DNA of 42,037 nt from NCBI GenBank assembly GCA_029859645.1, contig JAOUCS010000018.1:1-42037 (forward strand), in the 5' to 3' direction. The notes under the pieces are model-generated. The model saw nothing but the letters and a program-made list of their open reading frames with translations, did not search any database and was not told the DNA's origin. This document shows, one piece after another, positions 24,276-32,483 of the stretch. How positions within the stretch are numbered: the first letter of the stretch is position 1; every line of letters starts with the position of its first letter. Source of the stretch: Lysobacterales bacterium. GTDB lineage: Bacteria > Pseudomonadota > Gammaproteobacteria > Xanthomonadales > SZUA-36. Both the position numbers and the translations under genes were made by a program.

Positions 24276-25952
24276 TCAGTCGATTGGCTTGACCGGCGGG
24301 TCCGCGGCAGCGCGGATCCGGTCGAGCTTCTGCCGCGTGAACTCGGCCTCGGCCGTGTTGCCAAGCCCCGCCTGGGCCTCTGACAGACCCAGCAAAGCGC
24401 GTGATTTCTGGCGGCTGCGTTCCAGTTGCAGCGTGAATGCGGTCACCGCATCCGCATACTGCTTTGTTCCCAGCAACAAATCCCCGAGGTACTCCGCAGA
24501 CGGATAATCGACAAACGGCGGGCCGAATGAATACGGCATGTCACCCTCGACCAGGCTGGCCTCCCCTGCCCAGCGCACAGCCTCCGCCAGGTCGCCTGCC
24601 GCATGGGCCCTGGCAGCTAACAATTCCAGTTCCATAACCGCCAGCCGTTCCAGGTACAACAGGTCGGTGGGCGCCTGTTCTTGCTGGCGGGAAATGATCT
24701 GCGTAAGCTCCTGCTTCAATTGGCGGAACTGCTCAAGAAAAGGGTCTACCCGGGCAGGCTCGCCGCTGTTTGCAGCCTGCATGGCCCGAACAAAACTGAT
24801 GTTCAGATTAGGGTCGAAAGCGCTGCCGGCGTTGAAGGTCCAGTTGGCCACTTCGCTGTCCCAGCCGCGCGTTTCGATCAGGTACCGCGCCCACATCTGC
24901 ACCACCGAGCCGACCAGTGAGCGGTCCGAATCCAGGTTCATGCGGTCGTTGGGTGGCTTGCCGTCCGCCTGGGCCTCGGCATAGGCGCTTGTCAACAGCT
25001 CAAGAGCAGTATCAAAGCGGCCCTGCTGCAAATACCCATACAGTAACCAGTAGTTATAGTGCCCCCAGTGCCGGGCTGCCATGCCGCGTTCCACGCGCAT
25101 GGCATTTTGGACCTCCACCGCTGCTTCATTAGCACTGACAACATCACTCCACATCCCAACCGCGGTGAAAATGTGGGAAGTCATATGTTGCGAGTGTCCG
25201 GCATCCGGCGCCATCACTGCCAGCGCACGCGCAGCCCGCAACCCCAGCACGGCGTGCACGGGATCGTCTACACCGTGGATCAGGTAGTGGGCGGCACCCG
25301 GATGTTGCGGATTCTTGCTGAACACGTCCTGCGCCAGCGCGGTGCACATCATGTAGGTAGCCGTATCGCGCACGCCGGCCTGAACCCCGAACAGGGACAG
25401 TGCATAGAACAGCTGCACCTCATGATCGTCAGGATAACGCGCGGCCAGTTGCTCCATCGCCCGCATATAGGCGACATCCCTCTGCGCCTTGGTTCCTGCG
25501 CCATACAGCATCTCGACAGCCGCGAGAAATCCCTGCTCCCGCGGGGCCGGCGTCGCCGTGATCCGCTGTTCCGGCGTAGGCGCGAGTTTCATCAAAGCCG
25601 CCCTTCCCGCTGCTGTGTTTTGCCGGTCCCAGATCGGGTGATTGTGCGTCATCGCTTCACCCCAGTAAGCCATTGCGAAGGCCGGGTCCAATTCCTGCGC
25701 CTTCAGGAACTCATCCCGGGCAAAAGGGTATTCGAACAGGTGTAGCAGCAGCACACCACGAATGAACGCGTCCTGTGCTTGCGCAGAGCCGGTCGTGGTT
25801 GGAAAGCTGATCTGGCCCAGCACCCGCCCCCCAGCCTGGCCCGGTTCATCGGTATGGTCTTCGCCATCATGCGCTCTGGCGCCGGGTAGAGACAGGCTTA
25901 CCGCCAACAGGGCCGGCAGAAACACGGAAAAAAACAGCGGTCTGATTCTCAT
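24276..25952 (-). CDS. Exported tetratricopeptide-repeat protein
   Basis: 558 residues with a signal peptide (hydrophobic 8-27, cleavage near ARAHD) followed by a His/Asp-rich HDGEDHTDE start. The rest is mostly alpha-helical with TPR-like pairs, for example FARDEFLKAQELDPAFAMAYWGEAMTHNHP and ALLGLSEAQAGLGNTAEAEF. A set of conserved histidines recurs in family members (MTHNHPIW, GAAHYLIHGVDDP, GHSQHMTSHIF, WGHYNYW), suggesting possible metal or haem contact rather than pure scaffolding (inference). The family is common in marine bacteria and usually annotated only as 'tetratricopeptide repeat protein'. Convergent with the broken transpeptidase gene; no terminator is seen between them. Confidence 0.8.
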   Translation of the reverse strand: MRIRPLFFSVFLPALLAVSLSLPGARAHDGEDHTDEPGQAGGRVLGQISFPTTTGSAQAQDAFIRGVLLLHLFEYPFARDEFLKAQELDPAFAMAYWGEAMTHNHPIWDRQNTAAGRAALMKLAPTPEQRITATPAPREQGFLAAVEMLYGAGTKAQRDVAYMRAMEQLAARYPDDHEVQLFYALSLFGVQAGVRDTATYMMCTALAQDVFSKNPQHPGAAHYLIHGVDDPVHAVLGLRAARALAVMAPDAGHSQHMTSHIFTAVGMWSDVVSANEAAVEVQNAMRVERGMAARHWGHYNYWLLYGYLQQGRFDTALELLTSAYAEAQADGKPPNDRMNLDSDRSLVGSVVQMWARYLIETRGWDSEVANWTFNAGSAFDPNLNISFVRAMQAANSGEPARVDPFLEQFRQLKQELTQIISRQQEQAPTDLLYLERLAVMELELLAARAHAAGDLAEAVRWAGEASLVEGDMPYSFGPPFVDYPSAEYLGDLLLGTKQYADAVTAFTLQLERSRQKSRALLGLSEAQAGLGNTAEAEFTRQKLDRIRAAADPPVKPID

Positions 25953-25960
25953 CGCGAAAG

Positions 25961-25966
25961 TATAAT
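25961..25966 (+). promoter_or_regulatory. -10 element for the deoxynucleoside kinase gene
   Basis: Perfect TATAAT 33 bp before the ATG at 26000 in a 47-bp divergent gap. No recognisable -35 at standard spacing. Confidence 0.4.
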
Positions 25967-25999
25967 GACTTTTTCATTGCACGGTCAGAAGCACTTCTA

Positions 26000-26641
26000 A
26001 TGAGCCAGCAAAAATTTATTGCCATCGCTGGCAACATCGGCGCGGGAAAATCCTCCCTGTTGCAGTTCCTGACCAGCACCTATGATATTTCACCTTTTTA
26101 TGAACCCAACGATGCCAACCCCTACCTGCCGGACTTTTACCGGGATATGCGTCGCTGGGCCTTCCAGTCACAGCTGTTTTTCCTCAGTAACAAGTTTCGC
26201 ATTCACCAGGAGGCAGACCGGACACCGGGAGTGGTCATCCAGGACCGGACCATTTTCGAAGATGCAGAGATCTTCGCCACCGCGTTGCACCGTATGCGCA
26301 AGATCGACAAGCGGGACTGGGAGACTTACTGGTCGTTCTACCGGAGTATTCTGCAAGCCATCAAGCCGCCGGACCTGATGATTTATCTGCATTGCTCCAT
26401 GCGAACCCTGCGGCAACGAATCCGGCTCAGAGGCCGCCAGATGGAGCAGGACATCCCACTGTCCTACCTCAAACGGCTACAGGGCCTTTATGACCAATGG
26501 ATTGAAAGTTATACGATGGGGGACGTGCTGGTGCTCGACTCCGGCAAACTCGATTTCGTCAACGACCTGGTAGATCGTCAGGACGTCAGGGAACGGGTTG
26601 AAGCCCTGCTGCCGGCAGCGTTAAAACGCAGCAAACGATAA
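26000..26641 (+). CDS. Deoxynucleoside kinase (dNK/dGK family)
   Basis: 213 residues. P-loop GNIGAGKSS (11-19), the substrate/catalytic region VVIQDRTIFEDAEIFA with the DR(T) motif, and the arginine-rich lid RQRIRLRGRQMEQDIPLSYLKRLQGLYDQWI match bacterial deoxyadenosine/deoxyguanosine kinases. These phosphorylate salvaged deoxynucleosides with ATP. The exact base preference cannot be read from sequence. Only a weak Shine-Dalgarno (AGAAG) precedes the ATG. The next gene follows after 51 bp but seems unrelated. Confidence 0.9.
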   Translation: MSQQKFIAIAGNIGAGKSSLLQFLTSTYDISPFYEPNDANPYLPDFYRDMRRWAFQSQLFFLSNKFRIHQEADRTPGVVIQDRTIFEDAEIFATALHRMRKIDKRDWETYWSFYRSILQAIKPPDLMIYLHCSMRTLRQRIRLRGRQMEQDIPLSYLKRLQGLYDQWIESYTMGDVLVLDSGKLDFVNDLVDRQDVRERVEALLPAALKRSKR

Positions 26642-26692
26642 CGAATTGCTTTATTATCTGCCGCCATTCAAAACCACCTTTCGGAGTCTTTT

Positions 26693-27151
26693 ATGAATGC
26701 TGTCAGAATGGCCGGGGTAGCCATACTCATCATGCTCTTGAGTCCATCTGTTGTGTTTGCACAAGCCAATTCACCCGTTACTTTCGAGGGGGTAACCCGT
26801 GTCACGGTCAAGGTGAATAACATATCTCCGCCGATCGGAACCGTTGAAGTGACCCTTTTCAACACTGAAGAATCATTCATGAAAGAACCTTACCGGCAGC
26901 AGTCCGGCCAGAGTGGTGAAAAAGGCATATTCGTCACCGAATTCAAGGATATTACGAGCGGCGAATACGCCGTGGTTGTGGTTCATGATGCCAACGACAA
27001 CGGCAAACTTGATACAGGTTTTCTGGGCTTTGGCGGAGAAAGCTATGGCTTTTCCAATAACGTAACTGCATGGTTCGGATATCCTGAATTTGAAGAGGCG
27101 AAGATCATTACCGCACCGGATGGCAACCTGGTCGAAATTGATCTGCAATAA
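26693..27151 (+). CDS. DUF2141 exported protein
   Basis: 152 residues with a signal peptide (cleavage near VFAQA). The mature beta-rich domain has the DUF2141 pattern: an early VEVTLFNTEESF strand, GEYAVVVVHDANDNGKLDTGFLG (an Asp/Asn-rich loop reminiscent of calcium sites) and ESYGFSNN near the end. Function of the family is unknown; members are periplasmic or outer-membrane associated. GGAG precedes the ATG. Confidence 0.85.
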   Translation: MNAVRMAGVAILIMLLSPSVVFAQANSPVTFEGVTRVTVKVNNISPPIGTVEVTLFNTEESFMKEPYRQQSGQSGEKGIFVTEFKDITSGEYAVVVVHDANDNGKLDTGFLGFGGESYGFSNNVTAWFGYPEFEEAKIITAPDGNLVEIDLQ

Positions 27152-27162
27152 GCTGCTGCCGT

Positions 27163-27837
27163 TCAGAACAGCGGTTGGCCCGTGGTGAAGTACGCCACCG
27201 CGTCGGCCAGTAAGGCAAGCCCCACCAGACCGAGCAGAACCGGCATCAGGACGCGGCTGACCTTATCCAGCCCTCGATTGATTTTATCCAGCAAGGGGCG
27301 GGCCTTTTCGCCCATGGTGGCGGACAATACCGGCACCAATGCAAACGGCAGCGCATAGACCAGGTTGTAGGACAGCAGCAGGAACGCGGCCTGGGTCGTG
27401 GAAGTGTCGGTTTTGGCGATCTGATCAACGGCTGCGAAATACGGCACGGCAAAGGGAATACCGATGAAATTTATCACGGCGCCAAGTCCGAACGCACCGG
27501 GCCAACTCAGTTCCGGCATCGGTTCTTCCGGTCGTTTGCCGGTGTTCTTGCGGGTGCCAAGAGCCACCCAGAGCAGAACCAGGCCAATGATGATTTCGAT
27601 AATGAAGTCAATCCGGCGGGGATTGGAAAAAAACTCTGAAATCGTCTCCATAAAGACGGCGAGCACAATCCCAGCCGAGAAATAGGCTACTGTGTGCCCC
27701 AGTAACATCGAACTGCTGGTCAGCACAGGCCGTTTCGAAGCAGCCGCGACTACCATGAATGCAAACAGTACGGGATTTACCACGTCGGTCAGCAATATCG
27801 GAAAAAGTATGGTCCAGATTTCCATGCGGTTTGCCAT
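27163..27837 (-). CDS. GAP/LysE-like polytopic membrane protein
   Basis: 224 residues with six probable membrane helices. The opening WTILFPILLTDVVNPVLFAFMVVAA, with a conserved D-x-x-NP motif, and a second half-repeat around AFGLGAVINFIGIPFAVPYFAAVDQI fit the GAP/LysE/DsbD-like superfamily of small exporters. This is recognised by pattern only. The hydrophilic loop in the middle (about 96-110) carries a KNTGKRPEEPMPE stretch. Substrate unknown. Divergent from the lipid-transport operon with a 50-bp gap. A second in-frame Met at 27825 is an alternative start. Confidence 0.6.
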   Translation of the reverse strand: MANRMEIWTILFPILLTDVVNPVLFAFMVVAAASKRPVLTSSSMLLGHTVAYFSAGIVLAVFMETISEFFSNPRRIDFIIEIIIGLVLLWVALGTRKNTGKRPEEPMPELSWPGAFGLGAVINFIGIPFAVPYFAAVDQIAKTDTSTTQAAFLLLSYNLVYALPFALVPVLSATMGEKARPLLDKINRGLDKVSRVLMPVLLGLVGLALLADAVAYFTTGQPLF

Positions 27838-27887
27838 TCCGTGTGTTCAGCAAACATTGTAAGTGATTTTTGCTAGACTGATGCGGC

Positions 27888-29006
27888 ATGAATGCGTACC
27901 TCAAAGTGGAGAAACAGGGGGGGCTGCTGCAGGTTTCGCTCAAGGACGACTGGACTTTTGACAACCTGACCGTCCTCCAGGAGACGCTGGACAAGATAGA
28001 ACCGGAGACCGAAACACAGGTGAAATTTTCCTGTGGCGGCCTCCAGAATTTCGATCTTGCCGGTGCCTGGGTCTTGTATGAACGTTCGATGGATTTCGAA
28101 GAGATCGGCATAGATACCGATTTTGAAGGTTTCCGTGCGTCCCACTTCAAGTTTCTGCAGCACATCATCGATCTCGCTGCGACGAAGGAATATGTTCCCG
28201 GTTTTTTTGACCCCAAACCACACCACTTCTTTCGCAACAGCATGCGAACCATCGGACACAACACCATTGAGGCCGTCGATTCAGTAGGTTTTATTGCCCG
28301 GGCTGTGCTCGATGGTATCAAGCGCCCCTCGCGCCTGGTGGTCGGGGAAATCATCAGGCAGGTTCATGCAACGGGCGCGGCTGCAATACCCATCGTGATG
28401 ACGGTCTGTTTCCTGATGGGTATCGTGCTGGCCTATCAGAGCGCACGCCAACTGGAACAGTTTGGCGCCAACATCTTCATGGTCGACCTGGTGGCCAACT
28501 CGATATTCCGGGAGTTGGGTGTGTTGCTGGCCGCGATCATGGTAGCGGGGCGTTCCGGTTCTGCCTTTGCGGCGGCACTGGGAACCATGAAACTCACCGA
28601 GGAAGTCGATGCATTGCGCGTGATGGGACTCAACCCCAACCAGATCCTGGTGATTCCGCGCGTGATCGGGTTGATGATCGCCTTGCCCCTGCTGACAGTC
28701 TTTGCAAATATTGCCGGATTGGCGGGAGGCGCATTCATCGGTGCGGTCGTACTGGACATCAACTGGTTCTCTTTCACCGAGAGGCTGGCCGAGACCATCC
28801 AGGTCAACGACGTGCTGGTCGGCCTGACCAAGGCGCCGGTGTTTGCATTCCTGATCGCCGTGACCGGCACGCTGCGAGGCATGCAGGTTAAGGGTTCGGC
28901 CGAGGAACTGGGTCGGTTGACGACCGTGGCGGTAGTACAGTCAATTTTCCTGATCATCGTCTCCGACGCCATTTTCACTGTCGTCTACTCGAGAATCGGA
29001 TTCTGA
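27888..29006 (+). CDS. MlaE-type ABC permease with fused N-terminal STAS domain
   Basis: 372 residues. The first about 110 resemble a STAS/MlaB domain (LDKIEPETETQVKFSCGGLQNFDLAGAWVLYE). The rest is the MlaE permease: an amphipathic interface helix (about 140-160), then about five to six membrane helices with family motifs ELGVLLAAIMVAGRSGSAFAAALGTMK and TEEVDALRVMGLNP. In E. coli MlaB is a separate protein; here it is fused to the permease, as in many other bacteria. The system moves phospholipids or other hydrophobic molecules across the envelope with the MCE protein encoded two genes downstream. Its TGA overlaps the ATG of the ATPase gene. Confidence 0.93.
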   Translation: MNAYLKVEKQGGLLQVSLKDDWTFDNLTVLQETLDKIEPETETQVKFSCGGLQNFDLAGAWVLYERSMDFEEIGIDTDFEGFRASHFKFLQHIIDLAATKEYVPGFFDPKPHHFFRNSMRTIGHNTIEAVDSVGFIARAVLDGIKRPSRLVVGEIIRQVHATGAAAIPIVMTVCFLMGIVLAYQSARQLEQFGANIFMVDLVANSIFRELGVLLAAIMVAGRSGSAFAAALGTMKLTEEVDALRVMGLNPNQILVIPRVIGLMIALPLLTVFANIAGLAGGAFIGAVVLDINWFSFTERLAETIQVNDVLVGLTKAPVFAFLIAVTGTLRGMQVKGSAEELGRLTTVAVVQSIFLIIVSDAIFTVVYSRIGF

Positions 29007-29785
29007 TGCCTGAACAGCACGAACATGTCATTACCATTCGCGGCCTGGTCAACCGGTTCGGAAGCCAGGTCGTGCATGACAACCTGGAACTCGATGTCCG
29101 CAGGGATGAGATCCTTGGCATCGTGGGGGGATCGGGAACCGGTAAGTCAGTGTTGTTACGCAGCATCCTGGGGTTGCACGGCCCGAATGAAGGAGAAATC
29201 AAAGTCCTGGGGCATGAGATCAAGTACCACCAACCCGGGCCACACAAACAGTGGGGGGTATTGTTCCAGGGCGGCGCTTTGTTGTCGGGCCTGACCGTGC
29301 AGGAGAATGTTGAACTACCCATCGCACTGCATTCGGATCTTTCGGTCGAAACGCGCCGGGAATTGGCTGTACTGAAAATATTCATGGTTGGCCTGGACCT
29401 GACCGCGGCAGCCAAGTACCCCAATGAACTCTCCGGCGGCATGCAGAAAAGGGCCTCGCTGGCACGTGCTCTGTCTCTGGAGCCCAAAGTCCTTTTTCTC
29501 GATGAGCCCACGGCGGGTCTCGACCCTATCTCGGCTTCACAATTCGATGAGCTGGTAAGCTATCTGCACGCAAACCTGGATTTGACCATCGTAATGATCA
29601 CGCATGATGTGGATACTCTGTTTGGTGTATGCGACCGGGTCGCAGTATTGGTGAATAAGGGTATCGTCGTGGATACCCGGGATGAAATCGTGAAAAATCC
29701 CGACCCCTGGATTCAGGAATACTTTGGAGATCCACGTGCTGTCAGGGCGCGAAAAGCGGCAAAAACAAACAAGGTAAAAACTTGA
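29006..29785 (+). CDS. MlaF-type ABC transporter ATPase
   Basis: 259 residues, a complete ABC ATPase: Walker A GGSGTGKS (about 37-44), signature LSGGMQKRA, Walker B VLFLDEPTAGLDP, and the H-loop VMITHD. The closest type is the MlaF/Ttg2A family that energises MCE-protein lipid transport. Start ATG shares its A with the permease stop (TGATG), giving one-base overlap. MlaD follows after 3 bp. Confidence 0.95.
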   Translation: MPEQHEHVITIRGLVNRFGSQVVHDNLELDVRRDEILGIVGGSGTGKSVLLRSILGLHGPNEGEIKVLGHEIKYHQPGPHKQWGVLFQGGALLSGLTVQENVELPIALHSDLSVETRRELAVLKIFMVGLDLTAAAKYPNELSGGMQKRASLARALSLEPKVLFLDEPTAGLDPISASQFDELVSYLHANLDLTIVMITHDVDTLFGVCDRVAVLVNKGIVVDTRDEIVKNPDPWIQEYFGDPRAVRARKAAKTNKVKT

Positions 29786-29788
29786 CCC

Positions 29789-30724
29789 ATGTTTAAAGGT
29801 GACAGGAATTTCGCAGTCGGATTGTTCGTCAGCATCGCTATTGCTTCGTTCATCTTTTTCGTCATCTGGCTGACCGGCCGGACCGGTGAGCAGGAACTGA
29901 CCCGTTACACGCTGTTGTTTCATAAGGACGTCAGCGGCCTGAACGTCGGCGGCCCGGTGAAATACATGGGCATGAAGGTTGGATCAGTCATCATGATGGA
30001 TATTGAGCGCATCGACGGTGTCAAGATCAGGGTGGACATCGACGTGTTGACTTCCACGCCAGTGGATACCGGCACTTTTGCCAGCTTGGCCTTACAGGGA
30101 ATCACCGGAGTCGCCGTGGTCAATCTCGAAACGGAACCGGGCGTGCATCCTCCCCTGGAAGTACAGAGCGGCAGGGATCACCCGATCATTCCGGTCAGGA
30201 TCGTCGGGTTCTCGGCGCTGATGTCCAGTGCGCCGGAGATCATGAGTAAGCTCAATAATATTCTCTCCCAGGCCGAAAAAATCCTGGGCGATGAAAACCA
30301 GCAAGCCATTGCAGGCACACTGGAGAACATACAATTACTGACCGAAACCCTGGCTGAGGAGCGAGCAGCCATTGGCGCGATTCCCGGCAACCTCAACGCC
30401 ACCATCGCCGAGGTCCAGGCCACAGTCCGGCAACTGCAGGGCATGATCACTGAACTGCAACCCAGCATCCATTCCACTATTGACAATGTTAACCAAAGCA
30501 GTGAAAACCTGGCCAGTCTGACCGGGCGGGTGGACGGTCTGTTGCGTGACCATGAACAGGATCTCGGCCGCTTCATGGAACAAGGCCTGGGTGAAGCACC
30601 CGCACTGATGGACCAGACTCGCAAGGTCCTGCGGGATCTCGAAAAACTGCTGCAGGACCTTCAGGACGGCCCTTCGCAACTCATATACCGCCATGACGAG
30701 AATTCAGTAGAGATAGAGCCATGA
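29789..30724 (+). CDS. MCE-domain (MlaD-like) periplasmic lipid-binding protein
   Basis: 311 residues: short cytoplasmic start, one membrane anchor (about 10-29), and one MCE domain (about 40-118) with LNVGGPVKYMGMKVGSV. A long helical, probably coiled-coil region of about 150 residues follows (IMSKLNNILSQAEKILG, LQGMITELQPSIHSTIDNVNQSSENL). E. coli MlaD (183 residues) lacks this long extension. PqiB/LetB-like and Mce proteins use such helices to build a tube or needle across the periplasm, so this protein may span more of the periplasm than MlaD (inference). Its stop overlaps the next start. Confidence 0.93.
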   Translation: MFKGDRNFAVGLFVSIAIASFIFFVIWLTGRTGEQELTRYTLLFHKDVSGLNVGGPVKYMGMKVGSVIMMDIERIDGVKIRVDIDVLTSTPVDTGTFASLALQGITGVAVVNLETEPGVHPPLEVQSGRDHPIIPVRIVGFSALMSSAPEIMSKLNNILSQAEKILGDENQQAIAGTLENIQLLTETLAEERAAIGAIPGNLNATIAEVQATVRQLQGMITELQPSIHSTIDNVNQSSENLASLTGRVDGLLRDHEQDLGRFMEQGLGEAPALMDQTRKVLRDLEKLLQDLQDGPSQLIYRHDENSVEIEP

Positions 30725-31332
30725 TAATGAAAAACACCACGCGATTGACCGTACTGACCCTGGCCGTTTTCCTGTTAAGTGCCTGTAGCGGAGTCATGGA
30801 CAGCAAGCGGGACGCCAGGCAAACCTATCTACTGACACCAGCCATTTCTGCCGGCGATGCAGGCGCCGTGGCTAACGCACCATCGCTCTCACTTGAAGTC
30901 AGCGTCGTTCCCGGTCTCGACACGGACCGGATCATGGCATTGAGCCCCGATGCCCGCCTGAACCCGTACGCCAACGCCCGCTGGCCAGACCATCTCCCGG
31001 AAGTCATCTCCTCGTTGATGAAACGTTCTCTGGCTGATTCCGGTCGATTTTCGTCGGTCGAGAATACATCCCGGGCCAGCGGTGACGGTTGGATGCTGAC
31101 CCTGGAAGTACAGCAGTTCTACGGTATACAAAACTCTTCCGGTGAAACATCCAGCGTCAGGGTGGCATTGGCGGGCGCGATCGAATGCAATGGGAACACC
31201 GCACCGATCAGGCTTTCTGACTCCAATTCAGTTTCGCAAGAGCGCCTGTCAGCCGTTGTCGCGGCACATCAAAAAGGCCTGAACGATGTGACCAGTCAAC
31301 TGCTTCAGCAAATCGATAGCGCTTGTCAATGA
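30721..31332 (+). CDS. PqiC-like ABC-transport auxiliary lipoprotein
   Basis: 203 residues with a lipoprotein signal (VFLLSACSG, acylated Cys22). The mature domain matches the DUF330/PqiC family: YLLTPA near the start, LSLEVSVVPGLDTDRIMALSP, NARWPDHLPEVISSLMKRSLADSGRF and LTLEVQQFYG. In the Pqi system the homologous outer-membrane lipoprotein receives the PqiB tube, so this one probably docks the MCE protein at the outer membrane. Overlaps the MCE gene by four bases (ATGA). Confidence 0.9.
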   Translation: MIMKNTTRLTVLTLAVFLLSACSGVMDSKRDARQTYLLTPAISAGDAGAVANAPSLSLEVSVVPGLDTDRIMALSPDARLNPYANARWPDHLPEVISSLMKRSLADSGRFSSVENTSRASGDGWMLTLEVQQFYGIQNSSGETSSVRVALAGAIECNGNTAPIRLSDSNSVSQERLSAVVAAHQKGLNDVTSQLLQQIDSACQ

Positions 31333-31799
31333 ATCTCGTCAGAGCCATTGCTCTGGTGTGTGTACTGTCGCTGCCAGGCTGCGCAACGCTGGATCCTGAT
31401 TACGAGCAGCCAACCGTCATGCTCAGTTCGTTCAGGGCGTTGCCCGCTGAAGGCATGCTGCCCAATTTTGAAATCGGCTTACGCATTCTCAATCCCAATG
31501 CGCAGGCACTGAACCTCGACGGTATCGTCTATACGATTTCGCTCGACGGCTATGAACTGGTCAAAGGGGTAGGCAAGGATTTCCCGGTTATCGAGGGCTA
31601 CAGCGAAGAGGCTGTGACACTCACCGCATCGGCTAATCTTTTGGCCGGAATGCGGTTTGTCAGCAGCATGATGCAGTCCCAGGGCGGCGCTTTTGAGTAT
31701 GAATTCAAAGCCAAGCTCGACCTCAGCGGACTCTACCCTTCAATTCGCATCAGGGAAACCGGCAACATCAACCTCGATGGAAGCAACACGCCCCGGTAA
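31329..31799 (+). CDS. LEA_2 (WHy-type) lipoprotein
   Basis: 156 residues from the ATG at 31329, which overlaps the stop of the PqiC-like gene (ATGA). A lipobox LPGC gives an acylated Cys18. The rest is an LEA type 2 domain (about 25-150): MLPNFEIGLRILNPNAQALNLDGIVYTISLDG and ELVKGVGKDFPVIEGYSEEAVTL. Bacterial LEA_2 proteins are mostly studied for stress protection. Eukaryotic LEA_2 folds (TMEM106B, Vac7) have been proposed as lipid carriers. As the last gene of a lipid-transport operon, this protein may be a periplasmic lipid acceptor (inference). Confidence 0.87.
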   Translation: MNLVRAIALVCVLSLPGCATLDPDYEQPTVMLSSFRALPAEGMLPNFEIGLRILNPNAQALNLDGIVYTISLDGYELVKGVGKDFPVIEGYSEEAVTLTASANLLAGMRFVSSMMQSQGGAFEYEFKAKLDLSGLYPSIRIRETGNINLDGSNTPR

Positions 31800-31815
31800 A
31801 TAACCCGATAATCAC

Positions 31816-31851
31816 CCAGGAAGTTACCAGGGTAATTCGTAACCTTCCTGG
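31816..31851. terminator. Possible terminator-like inverted repeat between convergent genes
   Basis: An imperfect inverted repeat: CCAGGAAGTTAC, an 11-base loop, GTAACCTTCCTGG (one unpaired base in one arm). It spans the end of the SDR gene and the space after the LEA_2 gene. No T-tract follows on either strand, so intrinsic termination would be weak. Confidence 0.3.
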
Positions 31852-32483
31852 TGCCAGAAGGTTCCGGTTTGCTCGATGCCCAGCGAGTCCATGCGTTCGA
31901 TCAGGCCTGCAGCCGACTGTTCCGCCGGGATCCCGGTCTGACCTGTCATCTCGGTGGAGACCCAGCCCGGATGCAACAGGATCACTGCGATCCCCTGCTC
32001 CTGCAGGTCCACGCTCAGGCTTTTTCCCGCCATGTTGACCGCCGCCTTCGACATCCTGTAACCGTATGATCCCCCGGAACTGTTATCTTCCACGGAACCC
32101 ATCCGGCTGGTGATGATGAAGACGCGCGAGCCGCTTTCGAGATTCGGCAGAAGCGCCGTGGTCACCCGCAGGGGAGCTACCGCGTTCACCCTGAACTGCC
32201 GCTCAATGGATTCACTGTTGAAATTATCCAGCGTATTCCGCTCCAGTATCCCGGCATTGTTCACCAGGCGGTCCAATAGCAAGCCGTCCAGCTCCCGCTG
32301 CAATACGTCGCAGGAATCGCTGGATGTGACATCGATACCGTCGATGACTCTTACTCCAAGGCCGTTTAATTCCGGACTGGTTTGACGGCATACCGCAATG
32401 ACTTCGTCACCACGGGCCGCATACTGCCTGCTCATTTCCAGGCCAATTCCCCGGTTCGCACCGGTGATCAATACATTTGTCAT
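31824..32483 (-). CDS. Short-chain dehydrogenase/reductase (C-factor-like)
   Basis: 219-residue Rossmann-fold oxidoreductase. The cofactor loop TGANRGIG (7-14), structural NNAG, and catalytic serine and YGYRMSK (Tyr-x-x-x-Lys) are present. A late segment LLHPGWVSTEMTGQ is typical of classical SDRs close to C-factor/carbonyl-reductase types. Its ATG overlaps the stop of liuD by four bases (ATGA), so it is part of the leucine operon transcript. No standard leucine-pathway step needs an SDR at this place, so its substrate is unknown. Confidence 0.88.
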   Translation of the reverse strand: MTNVLITGANRGIGLEMSRQYAARGDEVIAVCRQTSPELNGLGVRVIDGIDVTSSDSCDVLQRELDGLLLDRLVNNAGILERNTLDNFNSESIERQFRVNAVAPLRVTTALLPNLESGSRVFIITSRMGSVEDNSSGGSYGYRMSKAAVNMAGKSLSVDLQEQGIAVILLHPGWVSTEMTGQTGIPAEQSAAGLIERMDSLGIEQTGTFWHQEGYELPW

